From assembly GCA_039969355.1 (NCBI GenBank), contig JBDVOA010000029.1:372001-436000 (forward strand): DNA of 64,000 nt, written 5' to 3'. Of this stretch, positions 17,192 to 24,484 are shown piece after piece. The notes beneath the pieces were generated by a model, which saw nothing but the letters and a program-made list of their open reading frames with translations, was not told the origin of the DNA and ran no database searches. Every line of letters starts with the position of its first letter. Position 1 is the stretch's first letter. This stretch comes from JL08 sp039969355. GTDB taxonomy: Bacteria; Pseudomonadota; Alphaproteobacteria; Rhodobacterales; Rhodobacteraceae. The position numbers and the translations under genes are program-made.

Positions 17192-17620
17192 ATGTTTGTT
17201 AAACCTATGGTGATCGCTGCCGCCTTATGCATTGGCAGCGGTGCAATCGCAGAAACCATCGAAGTCAAAATGCTCAACAAAGGGGCCGAGGGAAGCATGG
17301 TTTTCGAGCCTGCATATATAGCAGCCGCGCCCGGTGACACCATTCGTTTCATTTCGACTGACAAGGGCCACAACGTAGAATCCATCAAGGGGATGCTGCC
17401 GGAAGGGGCCGAAAAATTCAAAAGCAAGCTGGGTGCGGACTATGACCTGCAAGTCGACGCCGAAGGTCTATACGGTCTCAAGTGTACGCCGCATTATGCC
17501 TTGGGGATGGTCGCGCTGATCCAGGTTGGCGAAGCCGTTAATCTGGAAGAGGCAAGTGCAGTCAAGCAAAAGGGCAAGGCCAAAAAACGTTTTGCACCTT
17601 TGTTTGAAAGCGTACAATAG
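17192..17620 (+). CDS. Pseudoazurin (blue copper protein)
   Basis: Periplasmic type-1 copper electron carrier, the usual donor to NirK and possibly NorC. Signal peptide is residues 1-20 (ending GAIA). Copper ligands are His60 in GHNVE, Cys98 and His101 in KCTPHYALGM, and Met106. A lysine-rich tail KQKGKAKKRF follows. ATG 17192 is seven bases behind AGGA; a GTG one codon earlier is too close to it. The gene sits between nnrR and nnrS in the denitrification block. Confidence 0.93.
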   Translation: MFVKPMVIAAALCIGSGAIAETIEVKMLNKGAEGSMVFEPAYIAAAPGDTIRFISTDKGHNVESIKGMLPEGAEKFKSKLGADYDLQVDAEGLYGLKCTPHYALGMVALIQVGEAVNLEEASAVKQKGKAKKRFAPLFESVQ

Positions 17621-17642
17621 ATTTCATTCCCAGCGCATCTCC

Positions 17643-17664
17643 GGCGGCCCTGTGAAGGGCCGCC
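17643..17664 (+). terminator. Strong stem-loop between pseudoazurin gene and nnrS
   Basis: A perfect 9-bp stem GGCGGCCCT/AGGGCCGCC with a four-base GTGA loop starts 22 bases after the pseudoazurin stop. No T-run follows, so it may be an RNA-stabilising or attenuating hairpin rather than a full terminator, giving more pseudoazurin than NnrS. Confidence 0.55.
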
Positions 17665-17688
17665 AAATAAGTTCCAAACTGGCCGCTA

Positions 17689-18852
17689 ATGAAAACAACC
17701 CGATGTTTCACACTGTTCGAATTGGGATTCAGGCCCTTCTTTCTGCTGGCCACCGGATTTGCAGCAGGTGCTATCATTCTGTGGATGATAATCTGGCCCG
17801 GTTTTTGGGTGCCGGAAGGCCCCTTCACTTCGGTGGACTGGCATGCGCACGAAATGCTCTTTGCCTATAGCTCAGCGGTTATTGCTGGGTTCTTGCTTAC
17901 CGCAATCCCGAACTGGACCGGGCGCGCTCCGATCAAGGGGTGGCCGTTGGCGCTCTTGGCAGTCTTGTGGGCGGTCGGGAGGCTTGCGGTTTTTGGTGTG
18001 ACTGGCCTTCCTGATGGTTGGGTTATGGCAATCGACGGCAGTTTTCTTGCTGTTCTTTGTGTGGTTGCCGCATACCAACTGATTGTTTCCAGAAATCTGC
18101 GAAACTTGATTGTAGTTGCGCTGGTTGCCCTGTTGTTGGCGGCCAATACAGTCTTTCATCTGGAAGCCACGATGTTGGGCGCGGCTGACGTTGGCCGTCG
18201 CGCAGGTTTGGCAGTGCTGACTCTTCTCCTCATGCTGATTGGCGGGCGCATTATTCCGAGCTTTACGCGAAATTGGCTGGCGAAGCAGAAAGTTGAGACA
18301 TTGCCGTCGCCTTTCGGTCGTTTCGACGCCGCATCACTGGGAATCGCGGCGATTGCGCTGAACTTCTGGGTTTTCAAGGGACCCCTGGGTCTCACAGCGG
18401 CGGCACTGGGTGTCGCCTCTGCAATGCATCTTGTCAGAGCGCTAAGGTGGCAGGGGTTGCGCGCACGGCATTCGGCTATACTGCTGATGCTACACGCATC
18501 CTATCTCTGCTTGCCGGTAGGGTTGGCATTGCTTGCATTCTCCCTTGTATGGCGCGCGGTAGATCCTGCAGTCGGGCTCCATGTACTTGGGATGGGCGCA
18601 GTTGGGTGTATGACAACCGCCGTCATGTTGAGAGCAAGCATGGGGCATACAGGGCGGCCTCTGGCGGCAGGGCCGATCCTCAGTCTGGCATTTGGGTTGA
18701 TCTTGATGGCAACGGTGTTCCGGGCATTGCTGCCCGAAATCTGGCTGATGGGAGTATCTGGCATACAGATCTCTGCGTTATGCTGGGTAGGCGGCTTTGG
18801 GCTTATCTGTGCCCGCATCTGGCCGTGGTTGCTGCGACCCCGGGTAGACTAG
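17689..18852 (+). CDS. nnrS: NnrS family haem-copper membrane protein
   Basis: A 387-residue protein with about 12 hydrophobic helices. The start FELGFRPFFLLATGFAAGAI, the block DWHAHEMLFAYSSAVIAGFLLTA, GGRIIPSFTRNWLA and AVGCMTTAVMLRASMGHTGR are typical NnrS features, with histidines that could bind haem or copper. NnrS proteins protect against nitrosative stress and are often NnrR-controlled. The start ATG 17689 has no good ribosome site. It lies behind a stem-loop after the pseudoazurin gene, and its end overlaps nirV by four bases tail to tail. Confidence 0.92.
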   Translation: MKTTRCFTLFELGFRPFFLLATGFAAGAIILWMIIWPGFWVPEGPFTSVDWHAHEMLFAYSSAVIAGFLLTAIPNWTGRAPIKGWPLALLAVLWAVGRLAVFGVTGLPDGWVMAIDGSFLAVLCVVAAYQLIVSRNLRNLIVVALVALLLAANTVFHLEATMLGAADVGRRAGLAVLTLLLMLIGGRIIPSFTRNWLAKQKVETLPSPFGRFDAASLGIAAIALNFWVFKGPLGLTAAALGVASAMHLVRALRWQGLRARHSAILLMLHASYLCLPVGLALLAFSLVWRAVDPAVGLHVLGMGAVGCMTTAVMLRASMGHTGRPLAAGPILSLAFGLILMATVFRALLPEIWLMGVSGIQISALCWVGGFGLICARIWPWLLRPRVD

Positions 18853-19667
18853 GTTTCCCGGATCAGCCGGATCACAAGATGATCGGGCGGCAATCCAACA
18901 GCGCACCCACCGACGCTGGCATCACGTACAAAGTCGATGATGAATGCCCGATGAACCCCCTGCGCCAAACGAACGCCGCAATAGTCTTCGCTTTCGTCAA
19001 TATATTTGCCATCAGCATCCAGCTCACCTTTCTTGAAACAGGTGGTGGTCCATTCCCACGCGTTACTGCCCAGATACCCGACGCCAAATGTGTTTTCGCC
19101 GTATGTGCCAAGTGGGTTCAAAGTCGGGTCGGCATTGTCACGTTGTTCGACATTTGCGCGGTAGGCTTGGATCCATCGTTGTGCGGGGTCGTCCGAGGCG
19201 ACATCATCTGCCACAGCTTCATCCACATATCGTTCAGCTGCTGCGTAGGCCCATTCTGGACCACTGGGCAGACGCCAGAGTTGCCCGGTCCGCTCCGACT
19301 GCCATTGAGCAAAGTTCAATGCGTCTCGGTAATTCACCAGCGATTGCGGAAGGTTTTCCGCCCCCGCTGAGTGGGTCACTTTGCAAGCACCGTCAGAGAC
19401 ACATTCGCCATAGGCGGCCTGCGTGACCGGATAGCGCATGATCTCGAGATTCCCGGGAATGTTAACGTTTTGTTTTGGGGCTGAGATCACGCGCGAGCCG
19501 ATACGAAATTCACCGGCTGGGCGATATTCAACTACACCGAATGGCAGGGCCCGCATTTCAGGCAGATCATCGGGCTGCGGAACAGTTGCCCCAAACGGGT
19601 TAAGAAAGTATGCCGCCAGCAAGGATAGTCCACCAAGACCCAACACCCCAAGAACTCCCTTTCTCAT
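18849..19667 (-). CDS. nirV: NirV, formylglycine-generating-enzyme-like protein
   Basis: 272 residues from ATG 19667, which has GGGAG eight bases upstream; longer versions lack one. An N-terminal hydrophobic segment (VLGVLGLGGLSLLAAYFL) suggests export or anchoring. The body has SUMF1/FGE-type blocks: MRYPVTQAAYGECVSDGAC, WRLPSGPEWAYAA, NTFGVGYLGSNAWEWTTTCF and a VRDASVGGCAVGLPPDHLVIRLI end. NirV genes follow nirK in several denitrifiers; their exact function is not settled. It is co-directional with nirK, with a strong palindrome between. Confidence 0.88.
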   Translation of the reverse strand: MRKGVLGVLGLGGLSLLAAYFLNPFGATVPQPDDLPEMRALPFGVVEYRPAGEFRIGSRVISAPKQNVNIPGNLEIMRYPVTQAAYGECVSDGACKVTHSAGAENLPQSLVNYRDALNFAQWQSERTGQLWRLPSGPEWAYAAAERYVDEAVADDVASDDPAQRWIQAYRANVEQRDNADPTLNPLGTYGENTFGVGYLGSNAWEWTTTCFKKGELDADGKYIDESEDYCGVRLAQGVHRAFIIDFVRDASVGGCAVGLPPDHLVIRLIRET

Positions 19668-19695
19668 AACGATATCTCCCGCATGGATCGAAAAT

Positions 19696-19717
19696 GGGGC
19701 GCGCAATTGCGCGCCCC
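19696..19717 (-). terminator. Perfect 22-base palindrome between nirK and nirV
   Basis: A GC-rich perfect inverted repeat (arm GGGGCGCGCAA) lies in the 78-base gap between nirK and nirV. On the minus strand it is followed by ATTTT, only a short T-run. It may be a partial terminator or an RNA-stabilising hairpin that keeps nirK message above nirV. Confidence 0.6.
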
Positions 19718-19745
19718 GGTGTAGTGCCGTAAGCAGCCAGCTGTC

Positions 19746-20894
19746 TTAAGGCAGTGCAGTACGTCCTTCGTGCATCACGTCGTATTCGGTGGGCGCAACA
19801 ACCTGAGCCATCAGATCGTTGTTCCATTCGCCATCGACAACGACGTGCGCCGTCGCGCCGAGGTTTACGGCTTCAATCAGATTGTGGTTCACATAGGCAT
19901 AAACGCCGGGCTGCAAGAATTCATACAATGCGGCACCGGCAGATCCGCCGCGAATAAACCAGGTCTCCAGGTCCCGATCCGGGATATTGTTGAACTTGCC
20001 AGCTTCCCAAACCAGATCACCGTGGCCGCCGATCAAGTGAGGGCGGCTGTCTCGGTTTGCCTGACTGTGAACGAATAATACATTCTCGCCTTGCCGGGCA
20101 GTTAGAGCATTGTCGCCGGTCAGAGCACCAACCTTACCGTTGAACGTCACATGGGTTGGGATCAACCCATTCATGACGTCCAGTGTATCAGGGTAACTTT
20201 CCCCAATATCCTCATACCGCTTGTAGTTGCCGTCTGAGTCTTTCGGGATGTAGAAATCGTTTTCCCCGATATAGTATACACGGTCATAAGAAACGGGGCT
20301 GCCGTTGTGATCTCTCAATCCGTCGCGCGGCAGGATCATGATTGCGCCGGACATGCCGGACACGACGTGCCATGGGATCATTGGGCCACCAGGAGCGCAG
20401 TGATAGACAAATGTGCCCGGACGGGTGGCCTTGAACCGCAACACAGTTTTTTCGCCTGGATTCACCAGCGTCAGAGAGCCCCCGCCAAGTGCCCCGGTTG
20501 CCGCATGAAAGTCGATGTTGTGCTGCATCAGGTTTTCCGGCGGGTTATACAGCGTCAGCTCGACATAATCGCCCTCATGGACAACCATGAGCGGCCCGGG
20601 TACCGACCCGTTAAAGGTCATCGCCTGAAGATAGGCATCATCGTCAATCTGGATTTCCTTTTCGATGATTTTCATTTCAAATTCATGGATTACCGGCTCC
20701 CCGGCTGCGATCTGCTCGTGAGGATGTACAAAAGGAGGGTTCACCAACTTGTGTTTCACCCTCTTCAAGGCAGATAAGTCGACGGGTTTTGCGTTCGAGG
20801 TATCCATGATCTCCTCGGCGCTGGCTTTTTGGACAAGCGCAGGGGCTGCCGCAAGAAATGCAGTTCCCATAAGTGCGGTGCGTCTTGTGATCAT
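19746..20894 (-). CDS. nirK: Copper-containing nitrite reductase
   Basis: Periplasmic trimeric enzyme reducing nitrite to NO. A twin-arginine signal (TRRTALMGTAFLAAAPA) precedes two cupredoxin domains. Type-1 copper ligands are His125, Cys166, His176 and Met181. Type-2 ligands are His130, His165 and His337 (YVNHNLIEA), with active-site Asp128 and His286 (PHLIGGHGD). At 382 residues all key sites are intact. A perfect NnrR box stands 64 bases upstream and GGAGG serves as ribosome site. nirV follows on the same strand. Confidence 0.98.
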   Translation of the reverse strand: MITRRTALMGTAFLAAAPALVQKASAEEIMDTSNAKPVDLSALKRVKHKLVNPPFVHPHEQIAAGEPVIHEFEMKIIEKEIQIDDDAYLQAMTFNGSVPGPLMVVHEGDYVELTLYNPPENLMQHNIDFHAATGALGGGSLTLVNPGEKTVLRFKATRPGTFVYHCAPGGPMIPWHVVSGMSGAIMILPRDGLRDHNGSPVSYDRVYYIGENDFYIPKDSDGNYKRYEDIGESYPDTLDVMNGLIPTHVTFNGKVGALTGDNALTARQGENVLFVHSQANRDSRPHLIGGHGDLVWEAGKFNNIPDRDLETWFIRGGSAGAALYEFLQPGVYAYVNHNLIEAVNLGATAHVVVDGEWNNDLMAQVVAPTEYDVMHEGRTALP

Positions 20895-20957
20895 CGTTGT
20901 GGTCCTCCGTAATTCAAAAACTTGCCCACAATTTAACCTTGCACACGCTGTAAAACG

Positions 20958-20971
20958 TTGCGTCAGCGCAA
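20958..20971. promoter_or_regulatory. Perfect NnrR box upstream of nirK
   Basis: TTGCGTCAGCGCAA is an exact TTGCG-N4-CGCAA dyad whose centre is about 70 bases upstream of the nirK start. It is the best of the three boxes in this island. Confidence 0.82.
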
Positions 20972-21062
20972 TGTTTGAACGGGAGTAAGGTTCAGGCCGA
21001 CTGCCGGTGCGGACAAGCTGCCGTGATTGGAGATGATGTTAGGGCACGCGCATCTTCGGGGG

Positions 21063-21824
21063 TCATATGAGCCCTTCGGTTTTGAAGCTTAGTTCGCGCG
21101 ATTTTCCGATGATCAGATGGTCATGTAGCACGAGATCCAGCGCCTCGAGTGCCACGGCGATCTGAGTGGTCATGGTAATGTCTGAGTCAGAAGGCGTTGG
21201 GTCGCCTGAGGGGTGGTTGTGGACCATGATCAGCGCAGATGCATTTAGTTCCAGCGCCCTCTTGGCAACCTCACGTGGATAGACCGGGACGTGGTCAACC
21301 GTGCCTCTGGCCTGTTCTTCATCTGCGATCAGCGTATTTTTCCGGTCAAGGTAGAGAACCCGAAACTGTTCTGTTTCGCAGTGGGCCATCGTGGTGTGGC
21401 AGTAATCCAGAACCGCGTCCCAGCTTGAAATCACGGGGCGGCCCATCACACGGCTGCGGGCCATGCGGTGGGCTGATGCTTCGATGATCTTGAGTTCCGT
21501 GATGACCGCAACACCGACGCCCTTAATCGCGCTAAGCCGAACCGGAGGTGCTGTCAGAACGCGATTGAAATCGCCAAATTCACTGAGCAGAAGATGTGCC
21601 AGCGGTTTCACATCCTGCCGTGGAACGGCACGGAACAGGACAAGTTCCAGCAGTTCGTAGTCTGGCATTGCGTCAGCGCCACCGGTCATGAACCGTGCCC
21701 GCAACCGTTTGCGATGATCAGAGATATAGGAGGGGAGCCGTCCAGCCGGTAAGGCGGCAGGCACAGCTTCGTCCATGAGGAACGGTAATTGTTGATCGGC
21801 AAAAGAAACAGGACGTTGTGACAT
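21063..21824 (-). CDS. radC: RadC family JAB1/MPN-domain protein
   Basis: 253 residues from ATG 21824. A helix-hairpin-helix-like N-terminal region (RLRARFMTGGADAMPDYELLELVLF, LSAIKGVGVAVITELK) is followed by the MPN domain with the JAMM metal motif HNHPSGDPTPSDSD. RadC was once thought a DNA-repair gene; its function is uncertain. The alternative TTG at 21839 touches GGAGG directly and is unlikely to be used. No mobile element is nearby. Confidence 0.9.
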   Translation of the reverse strand: MSQRPVSFADQQLPFLMDEAVPAALPAGRLPSYISDHRKRLRARFMTGGADAMPDYELLELVLFRAVPRQDVKPLAHLLLSEFGDFNRVLTAPPVRLSAIKGVGVAVITELKIIEASAHRMARSRVMGRPVISSWDAVLDYCHTTMAHCETEQFRVLYLDRKNTLIADEEQARGTVDHVPVYPREVAKRALELNASALIMVHNHPSGDPTPSDSDITMTTQIAVALEALDLVLHDHLIIGKSRELSFKTEGLI

Positions 21825-21895
21825 TGGGAGACCCTGCAACCTCCGTGGTTATTATTCAGTTAATGATTTCACGGTGGGCCTGCGGGCAACATGCC

Positions 21896-22597
21896 CTAGT
21901 CAGGGGCGAGCATGTATCCTGATCCGCGTACGGTTTGCAAATATCGCGGCTGTTTGGAGTTTTCTTCGATCTTGCGGCGCAATCTGGTGATCTGCACGTC
22001 AACCGCGCGTTCCTGTGCCTGACCAAGATCTCGACCAAGATCCTCGACCAGTTTTGCCCTGCTAACGGGTTCGCCCGGCGTCGCTGAAAAAATCTTCATC
22101 AGCTGGTTTTCAGTTGCGGTTAAACGCACCAGTTCTTCGCCTTGCCACATCTGTCCCCGTTCAATGTCGTAGCGAATTGCGCCCAGATGCAGAATTTTCG
22201 GGATCGTGCTTTCTATTGGCGCATCCGGCATGCGGCGTAATATTGCGTTGATCCGCAATAATAACTCCTTGGGCTCAAACGGCTTGGCAAGGTAGTCATC
22301 AGCGCCGGCCTCCAGGCCTTCGATCCGGTTCTCGGTTTCGCCCTTGGCAGTCAGCAGCAAAATCGGAGTCTCGGCGGTTTCACGTATGGAACGGGTCAGA
22401 TCAAGTCCGCTTTCGCCGGGCATCATGACGTCCATAACGATCAGATCAAAGTCGAGACCCGACAAAATCCGCCGCGCATGGCTCGCATCACGCGCCGCAG
22501 TAACCAGAAATCCGCTTCTGATAAGGAACTTCTGCAACAACGTGCGAATGCGTTCGTCATCATCAACGATCAACAAATGGGCATCAATATCGCTCAT
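21896..22597 (-). CDS. petR: OmpR-type response regulator PetR
   Basis: 233 residues. The receiver domain has the acidic pocket VDDDE, phosphorylated Asp56 in IVMDVMMPGESG and Lys105 in YLAKPFEPKE. An OmpR winged helix follows (~140-230, AVDVQITRLRRKIEENSKQPRYLQTVRGSGYML). It overlaps the MarR gene before it by four bases. This petP-petR pair is known next to petABC in Rhodobacter capsulatus; here petABC is 12 kb away. No histidine kinase gene is adjacent. Confidence 0.88.
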   Translation of the reverse strand: MSDIDAHLLIVDDDERIRTLLQKFLIRSGFLVTAARDASHARRILSGLDFDLIVMDVMMPGESGLDLTRSIRETAETPILLLTAKGETENRIEGLEAGADDYLAKPFEPKELLLRINAILRRMPDAPIESTIPKILHLGAIRYDIERGQMWQGEELVRLTATENQLMKIFSATPGEPVSRAKLVEDLGRDLGQAQERAVDVQITRLRRKIEENSKQPRYLQTVRGSGYMLAPD

Positions 22598-23106
22598 GAT
22601 CCCGCCTCTTTTAGTTTCTTGTATTTCCGGCGAAGGTCCGTGTCCATCATCGCCTCCAGAACCTGACGAAATCCGCTGACAGCTTCTGGACCTGCCTCGC
22701 GGAAAGCAGCGCGCATGCGCTCGCGCTGGGCGTCAGACAGGATACGCTCAAGTGCCACGCCTTCTTCGGTCAAAAACAGGTGCCGCTCCCGTTTGTCGGC
22801 CTTACCCACGCGGCTTTCAACCAGCCCGTCTTGTATCAACGTGCGCAAAACCCGGTTCAGCGATTGTTTGGTAACGCCTAATATGGCCAGCAGATTATTG
22901 ACGGTCGTTCCGGGGGCGCGGCTGATAAAATGAACAGCACGGTGATGGGCGCGCCCGTACGCCATTTCGGCGAGAATTCGATCAGGATCAGCGGTAAACC
23001 CACGATAGGCAAAAAACATCGCTTCGATGCCCTGCCGCAATTGTTCATCCGTCAGGAATAGCAGGCTTTCGCCACCATATCCCTGCGCGCCCCGCCCTTC
23101 GGCCAT
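22594..23106 (-). CDS. petP: MarR-family regulator PetP
   Basis: 170 residues with a winged helix: RAHHRAVHFISRAPGTTVNNLLAILGVTKQSLNRVLRTLIQDGLVES, then the wing KADKRERHLFLTEEG. The start is ATG 23106, six bases after GAGG; a GTG two codons earlier is less well placed. Coupled by ATGA overlap to petR. The pairing of a MarR protein with an OmpR-type regulator is conserved in Rhodobacteraceae; its target genes are not evident from this sequence. Confidence 0.87.
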   Translation of the reverse strand: MAEGRGAQGYGGESLLFLTDEQLRQGIEAMFFAYRGFTADPDRILAEMAYGRAHHRAVHFISRAPGTTVNNLLAILGVTKQSLNRVLRTLIQDGLVESRVGKADKRERHLFLTEEGVALERILSDAQRERMRAAFREAGPEAVSGFRQVLEAMMDTDLRRKYKKLKEAGS

Positions 23107-23278
23107 ATGCACCCTCGCTTCTGTGGTTCTGTTTTTTGCCGCAGCTTACGTCAGTGTTGTTGACATTCCAAGGGTGAAGGGCTATCGAATCGCAGATTTG
23201 GCGCAAGAATATGTCCGATACGGTCATTTATTGCGCAACAAATGCAAATTTACCCACGGTGTGTAGAAGGACTAGATC

Positions 23279-24148
23279 ATGGCAGGTGGATATGACGACC
23301 GGGACGGATTCATCTGGATGGATGGCAATATGATCGATTGGCGCGACGCCAATGTTCACATCCTGACCCACGCCATGCACTATGCATCTTCGGTTTTTGA
23401 GGGTGAACGTGCCTACAATGGCAAGATCTTCAAATCGCGCGCGCATTCAGAGCGCCTGAAGCGGTCCGCGCAAATGATTGATTTTGAAATCCCATATACC
23501 GTGGACGAAATCGAGGCGGCCAAGATCGAAGTGCTGGCCGCCAGCGGATTGCAGGACGCCTACGTACGAGCGGTTGCATGGCGCGGCGCCGGGGATGACA
23601 TGGGGGTCGCATCTGCGCGCAACCCGGTGCGCATGGCCATCGCCGCGTGGGAATGGGGTGCCTATTATGGTGATGCCAAGATGAAAGGCGCCAAGCTCGA
23701 CATATCAAAGTGGAAACGCCCCAGCCCGGAAACGATTCCCTCACACGCCAAAGCCGCCGGGCTTTATATGATCTGCACAATGTCCAAGCACGCGGCCGAG
23801 GCCAAAGGCTGTTCGGACGCAATGATGTTTGATTATCGCGGCTATGTGGCCGAAGCGACCGGCGCAAATATCTTCTTTGTGAAAGACGGGGAAGTGCATA
23901 CGCCTGACCCGGATTGCTTCTTGAATGGTATCACGCGCCAGACGGTTGTTGGCATGCTGAAGGACCGTCAGGTCAAGGTCCACGAACGCCACATCATGCC
24001 CGAAGAGCTCGAAGGGTTTGAGCAATGCTGGCTGACCGGCACAGCAGCCGAAGTTACGCCCGTTGGCCAGATCGGCGATTACAATTTTGAGGTGGGCGCA
24101 CTAACACGCGACATCGCACAGAGTTACGAAAAACTCGTGCGGGAATAG
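23279..24148 (+). CDS. ilvE: Branched-chain amino acid aminotransferase
   Basis: Fold-type IV PLP enzyme interconverting Val, Leu, Ile and their keto acids with glutamate. It is 289 residues, slightly shorter than E. coli IlvE. Blocks HAMHYASSVFEGERAY, PLP Lys158 in PSHAKAAG, MMFDYRGYVAEATGANIFFV, GITRQTV and WLTGTAAEVTPV are present. Start ATG 23279 follows AAGGA. It diverges from petP, an arrangement I associate with this family of bacteria, and stands alone as a transcript. Confidence 0.93.
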   Translation: MAGGYDDRDGFIWMDGNMIDWRDANVHILTHAMHYASSVFEGERAYNGKIFKSRAHSERLKRSAQMIDFEIPYTVDEIEAAKIEVLAASGLQDAYVRAVAWRGAGDDMGVASARNPVRMAIAAWEWGAYYGDAKMKGAKLDISKWKRPSPETIPSHAKAAGLYMICTMSKHAAEAKGCSDAMMFDYRGYVAEATGANIFFVKDGEVHTPDPDCFLNGITRQTVVGMLKDRQVKVHERHIMPEELEGFEQCWLTGTAAEVTPVGQIGDYNFEVGALTRDIAQSYEKLVRE

Positions 24149-24484
24149 CGGATTTGTAAAAGATATCCCGGAAAGCACTGGCGCGTTTGGGATGTCTGCT
24201 GACAGATGCCGAACGATAGATGGCTTTGAATATCAGGTCGTCGTTTGATCCGAATGCGCCGCTACCACACTGTCTCCGAGGTCGGCTTAGAGCCCAATTC
24301 GACCAATGCTGCGCCTAGAATGAACAACTGCTTAGACGGAACCACCGTTCCAGTTCGCACGATTCCTTCGAAATCGCGAAGCAGTTGCTAAAGAACTATT
24401 TTGGTAAGATCATTGTCGCCTTGGATCCGGTGTTGCGGTGGAAGCCTTTGCGCCGCGACATACTTGTTGAAACGGGAGGATCAC
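24149..24484. other. 336-base region without a recognised gene
   Basis: No convincing reading frame. The arms CAACTGCTT (24325-24333) and AAGCAGTTG (24379-24387) form a 9-bp inverted repeat with a 45-base centre. The last bases carry the strong ribosome site (GGGAGGA) of the next gene, so its promoter should be here. Confidence 0.5.

Noticed and set aside
18447..19370. 307-codon open frame on the plus strand across nnrS end and nirV
   Set aside because: It crosses two convergent genes in other frames and shows no domain; antisense of nirV explains it.
23215..23245. TTGCGCAACAA near ilvE as an NnrR box
   Set aside because: The half-sites are not separated by the required spacer, so it does not fit TTG-N8-CAA.
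24325..24387. Inverted repeat CAACTGCTT/AAGCAGTTG as a terminator for ilvE
   Set aside because: The 45-base centre and the lack of a T-run argue against an intrinsic terminator; kept only as a remark on the spacer.
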